Source: an uncultured bacterium
GTDB taxonomy: Bacteria > Cyanobacteriota > Vampirovibrionia > Gastranaerophilales > Gastranaerophilaceae
Direction of reading: 5' to 3'
Length of the DNA: 6,365 nt
Assembly: GCA_900551965.1 (NCBI GenBank)
Contig: URYF01000077.1
Location: 1-6,365 of the forward strand
Shown: in pieces, positions 5,197 to 6,365 of the stretch
How the letters are laid out: each line of letters starts with the position of its first letter
Numbering within the stretch: the first letter of the stretch is position 1
Position numbers and translations under genes: made by a program
The notes under the pieces: model-generated
The model's database searches: none
Seen by the model: the letters and a program-made list of their open reading frames with translations, nothing else
What the model was told of the DNA's origin: nothing

Positions 5197-5274
5197 ATGA
5201 AGTCGGGAGTTATTGATATAGACGGCTTTAGGGGAGATTTTTTGATATATATTCAGGATATCAATATCGGATAG
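5197..5274 (+). CDS. Possible leaderless 25-residue ORF
   Basis: ATG 5197 lies six bases after the TATAAT box, so it could be translated from a leaderless mRNA. The frame reads MKSGVIDIDGFRGDFLI and ends at TAG (5272-5274), 25 codons in all. It is in the same frame as the Cys-rich gene downstream, with only that TAG and four sense codons before GTG 5287. It could be a leader peptide, the broken N-terminus of a longer protein, or chance. Within it, GGGGAG at 5231-5236 is a strong SD-like site and TTGATAT (5242-5248) can pair with ATATCAA (5258-5264). I do not recognise the peptide. Confidence 0.25.
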   Translation: MKSGVIDIDGFRGDFLIYIQDINIG

Positions 5275-5301
5275 TTAACAAGACAAGTGGAGATTTATAC
5301 A

Positions 5302-5523
5302 TTGTTTAGAAGTAGGGATATGGGAAGAGCTGTTGCTGTTAGACGTTGGACTACAACAGCGTTAGAGTGCTACAAAAGAGGCTGCAATTGTGAAGGGTGC
5401 TTTTACAGAGATTTCTTCAGCGGTTCATCACAAAAATGTCAAATGAAAGCATCTGTTTTAGAATTAGTAAGAGTTATCGGAACTCCGGATGTAGAATTAC
5501 CGCAATTTTTAGCAGACGAATAA
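5302..5523 (+). CDS. Cys-rich small protein, probably metal-binding
   Basis: I cannot name this protein. Counted from TTG 5302 it has 73 residues with a cysteine cluster C23-x4-C28-x-C30-x2-C33 and a further C46 (ECYKRGCNCEGC ... QKC). This spacing suggests a bound Zn2+ or an iron-sulfur cluster. The part after C46 (CQMKASVLELVRVIGTP) looks like an amphipathic helix, and the N-terminus is basic (FRSRDMGRAVAVRRW), so nucleic-acid contact is possible. There is no signal peptide or membrane helix. TTG 5302 is preferred because GTGGAG (5287-5292) lies nine bases upstream; GTG 5287 (78 residues) has no SD and ATG 5320 has one too close. The frame ends at TAA just before the promoter of the hibernation-factor gene. 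The well-ordered C-terminal half and codon use suggest a real gene. Confidence 0.65.
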   Translation: MFRSRDMGRAVAVRRWTTTALECYKRGCNCEGCFYRDFFSGSSQKCQMKASVLELVRVIGTPDVELPQFLADE

Positions 5524-5534
5524 TCAATTTGCTC

Positions 5535-5563
5535 TTTAAAAATTATTCAAACTGTGTTATACT
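5535..5563 (+). promoter_or_regulatory. Promoter of the hibernation-factor gene
   Basis: TTTAAA (5535-5540, 4/6), a 17-bp spacer and TATACT (5558-5563, 5/6) with an upstream TG (5555-5556) make an extended -10 promoter. Expected start is near 5570, giving a leader of about 26 nt with GGAGG at 5585-5589. The gene is therefore transcribed on its own as well as possibly by readthrough from the Cys-rich gene. Confidence 0.6.
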
Positions 5564-5595
5564 AACAAAGCAGTATTGAAAATTGGAGGTTTTAG

Positions 5596-5976
5596 ATGCA
5601 CATACATGTAAACGGAAGAAACATTGAAATTACAGAAGCAATCAAAGCTTACGTAAAAGAAAAAATTGGTAAAGTAGCAACTCGTTATGACCAAATCCAA
5701 GGTATTGATGTTGTTTTGTCTGTAATTAAAAATCCTGCAGCGGAAGGCAAACATATCGCAGAAGTTATTTGCAAAACAAATACCGGAAGTATTCGCTGCG
5801 AAGAAGCTGCTGAATCAATGTATGCAAGTATTGATTTATTAGCTGACAAGTTAGCAAGACAAATTACTAAATTAAAAGACAAAAACATCTCTTCAGATAA
5901 AGCTTCAATCCGTACTGATTTAAATGAAGAAACAGTTGAAGAAGAAGCTGAAGAAGTTAAAGCTATTGAAGATTAA
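5596..5976 (+). CDS. hpf: Ribosome hibernation-promoting factor, HPF/RaiA (S30AE) family
   Basis: The 126-residue product opens with the family hallmark MHIHVNGRNIEITEAIKAYVKEKI. A beta-alpha-beta-beta-beta-alpha S30AE domain covers about residues 2-96. Family members bind the 30S decoding site in stationary phase or stress and silence ribosomes. The C-terminal dimerisation domain of long HPF (total about 180-200 residues) is absent. In its place is a short acidic tail, EETVEEEAEEVKAIED (111-126). The size is thus nearer to YfiA/RaiA (about 112 residues) than to long HPF, and the two short-form types cannot be told apart here with certainty. ATG 5596 follows GGAGG (5585-5589) by six bases. 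It has its own promoter and a strong terminator 30 bases after the stop. Confidence 0.92.
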   Translation: MHIHVNGRNIEITEAIKAYVKEKIGKVATRYDQIQGIDVVLSVIKNPAAEGKHIAEVICKTNTGSIRCEEAAESMYASIDLLADKLARQITKLKDKNISSDKASIRTDLNEETVEEEAEEVKAIED

Positions 5977-6006
5977 TTAAAATTTTTATATTAAATCGAT
6001 AATTAG

Positions 6007-6037
6007 ACCGCTGTAAACAATTACAGCGGTTCTTTTT
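6007..6037 (+). terminator. Intrinsic terminator of the hibernation-factor gene
   Basis: A perfect 10-bp stem ACCGCTGTAA (6007-6016) with TTACAGCGGT (6021-6030) and loop ACAA is followed by TCTTTTT. It lies 30 bases beyond the stop codon. The minus-strand flank has no immediate T run, so it is mainly one-directional. Confidence 0.93.
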
Positions 6038-6116
6038 ATATTAAACAATTTAAGGTAATCAGTAGTACAATACCCCGTGCAGCGAGCATCTTGTAACGCC
6101 AAAAACTGAACCTATT

Positions 6117-6365
6117 TTACTTAACCTTAACCTTGCCGCGAAGAAGCAGTGTTAAACCGGAAACCACAGATGTTGCAACCGCAGCCATAGCACCAGTTAT
6201 CAACGCAGAAATCTGAGTTTTCTTATCAAGATTTTTCTTAAATTCATCAACTGTCATAAATCCATCCCACATTTTACCGTCTTTAGACATTCCGCCTATC
6301 GGTATCTTGCCGTCCTTAGCATGAGCGGAAACTTCTTTCATTGCAGCTTTATTAACCTTAGATTG
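6117..6365 (-). CDS. Unknown protein, C-terminal part (runs off window edge)
   Basis: On the minus strand an open frame enters from the right edge and ends at TAA (6119-6117). The visible 82 codons begin QSKVNKAAMKEVSAHAKDGK. An ATG lies at 6341, but no ribosome site precedes it and no stop separates it from the edge, so it is most likely internal and the gene is cut. The visible part has a hydrophilic, Lys/Asp-rich stretch (KIPIGGMSKDGKMWDGFMTVDEFKKNL). Near the end comes a hydrophobic segment of about 24 residues (ISALITGAMAAVATSVVSGL onward) and a basic tail RGKVKVK, which would suit a C-terminal membrane anchor with the tail in the cytoplasm. I do not recognise the family. No clear terminator follows within the 80 bases before the hpf terminator. 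Confidence 0.6.
   Translation of the reverse strand, partial: QSKVNKAAMKEVSAHAKDGKIPIGGMSKDGKMWDGFMTVDEFKKNLDKKTQISALITGAMAAVATSVVSGLTLLLRGKVKVK

Noticed and set aside
5397..5579. Plus-strand 60-codon frame overlapping the Cys-rich gene
   Set aside because: It lies in another frame of the Cys-rich gene, runs through the hpf promoter and lacks a ribosome site.
5557..5888. Minus-strand frames opposite the hibernation-factor gene
   Set aside because: Antisense to an unmistakable S30AE domain, with no ribosome sites or recognisable content.

Overview
The window is a low-GC bacterial chromosome segment. It holds six confidently recognised protein genes, one unrecognised small Cys-rich gene, the 3' end of a tRNA, one partial gene cut by the right edge, and an unusually structured non-coding stretch. 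The lineage cannot be fixed from sequence alone. Strong AT bias, simple Shine-Dalgarno (SD) sites, short intergenic gaps and this gene mix would suit an anaerobic gut bacterium such as a non-photosynthetic cyanobacterial relative (Vampirovibrionia/Gastranaerophilales) or an AT-rich Firmicute. This is an inference, not a demonstrated assignment.

Left part (1-2402). The tRNA tail is followed by an intrinsic terminator. A minus-strand operon then reads leftward: a DUF4127 protein, an MntP-family manganese exporter whose TTG start overlaps the DUF4127 stop by 14 bases, possibly a tiny membrane protein, and a hairpin terminator at 208-240. The DUF4127 gene and the rightward ubiE/menG-type methyltransferase gene diverge from one compact region where two well-formed promoters overlap. 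The DUF4127 promoter is placed so that its transcript would begin at or very near the ATG (leaderless).

Middle (2400-4727). The methyltransferase gene runs head-on into a D-2-hydroxyacid (lactate-type) dehydrogenase gene with 12 bases between stops and no terminator between them. The dehydrogenase keeps the catalytic Arg and His, but the usual Glu is not where it is expected. A divergent small heat-shock protein (Hsp20) gene follows.

Right part (4728-6365). Directly after the hsp20 stop lies about 170 nt that folds by eye into a long imperfect hairpin, a three-way junction and a strong terminator. This is the best candidate for an undescribed RNA in the window. It is followed by a perfect 14-bp palindrome and two similar CATG-centred inverted repeats spaced 42 bp apart. 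A consensus-like promoter then precedes a small reading frame and a Cys-rich small protein. Next is a short-form ribosome hibernation factor (HPF/RaiA-like) with its own promoter and terminator. The last feature is the C-terminal part of an unknown, probably membrane-anchored protein on the minus strand.

Stress is a partial theme: a chaperone (Hsp20), ribosome hibernation (HPF), and possibly metal export and fermentation (MntP, lactate-type dehydrogenase). Nothing in the window proves that these genes are co-regulated.
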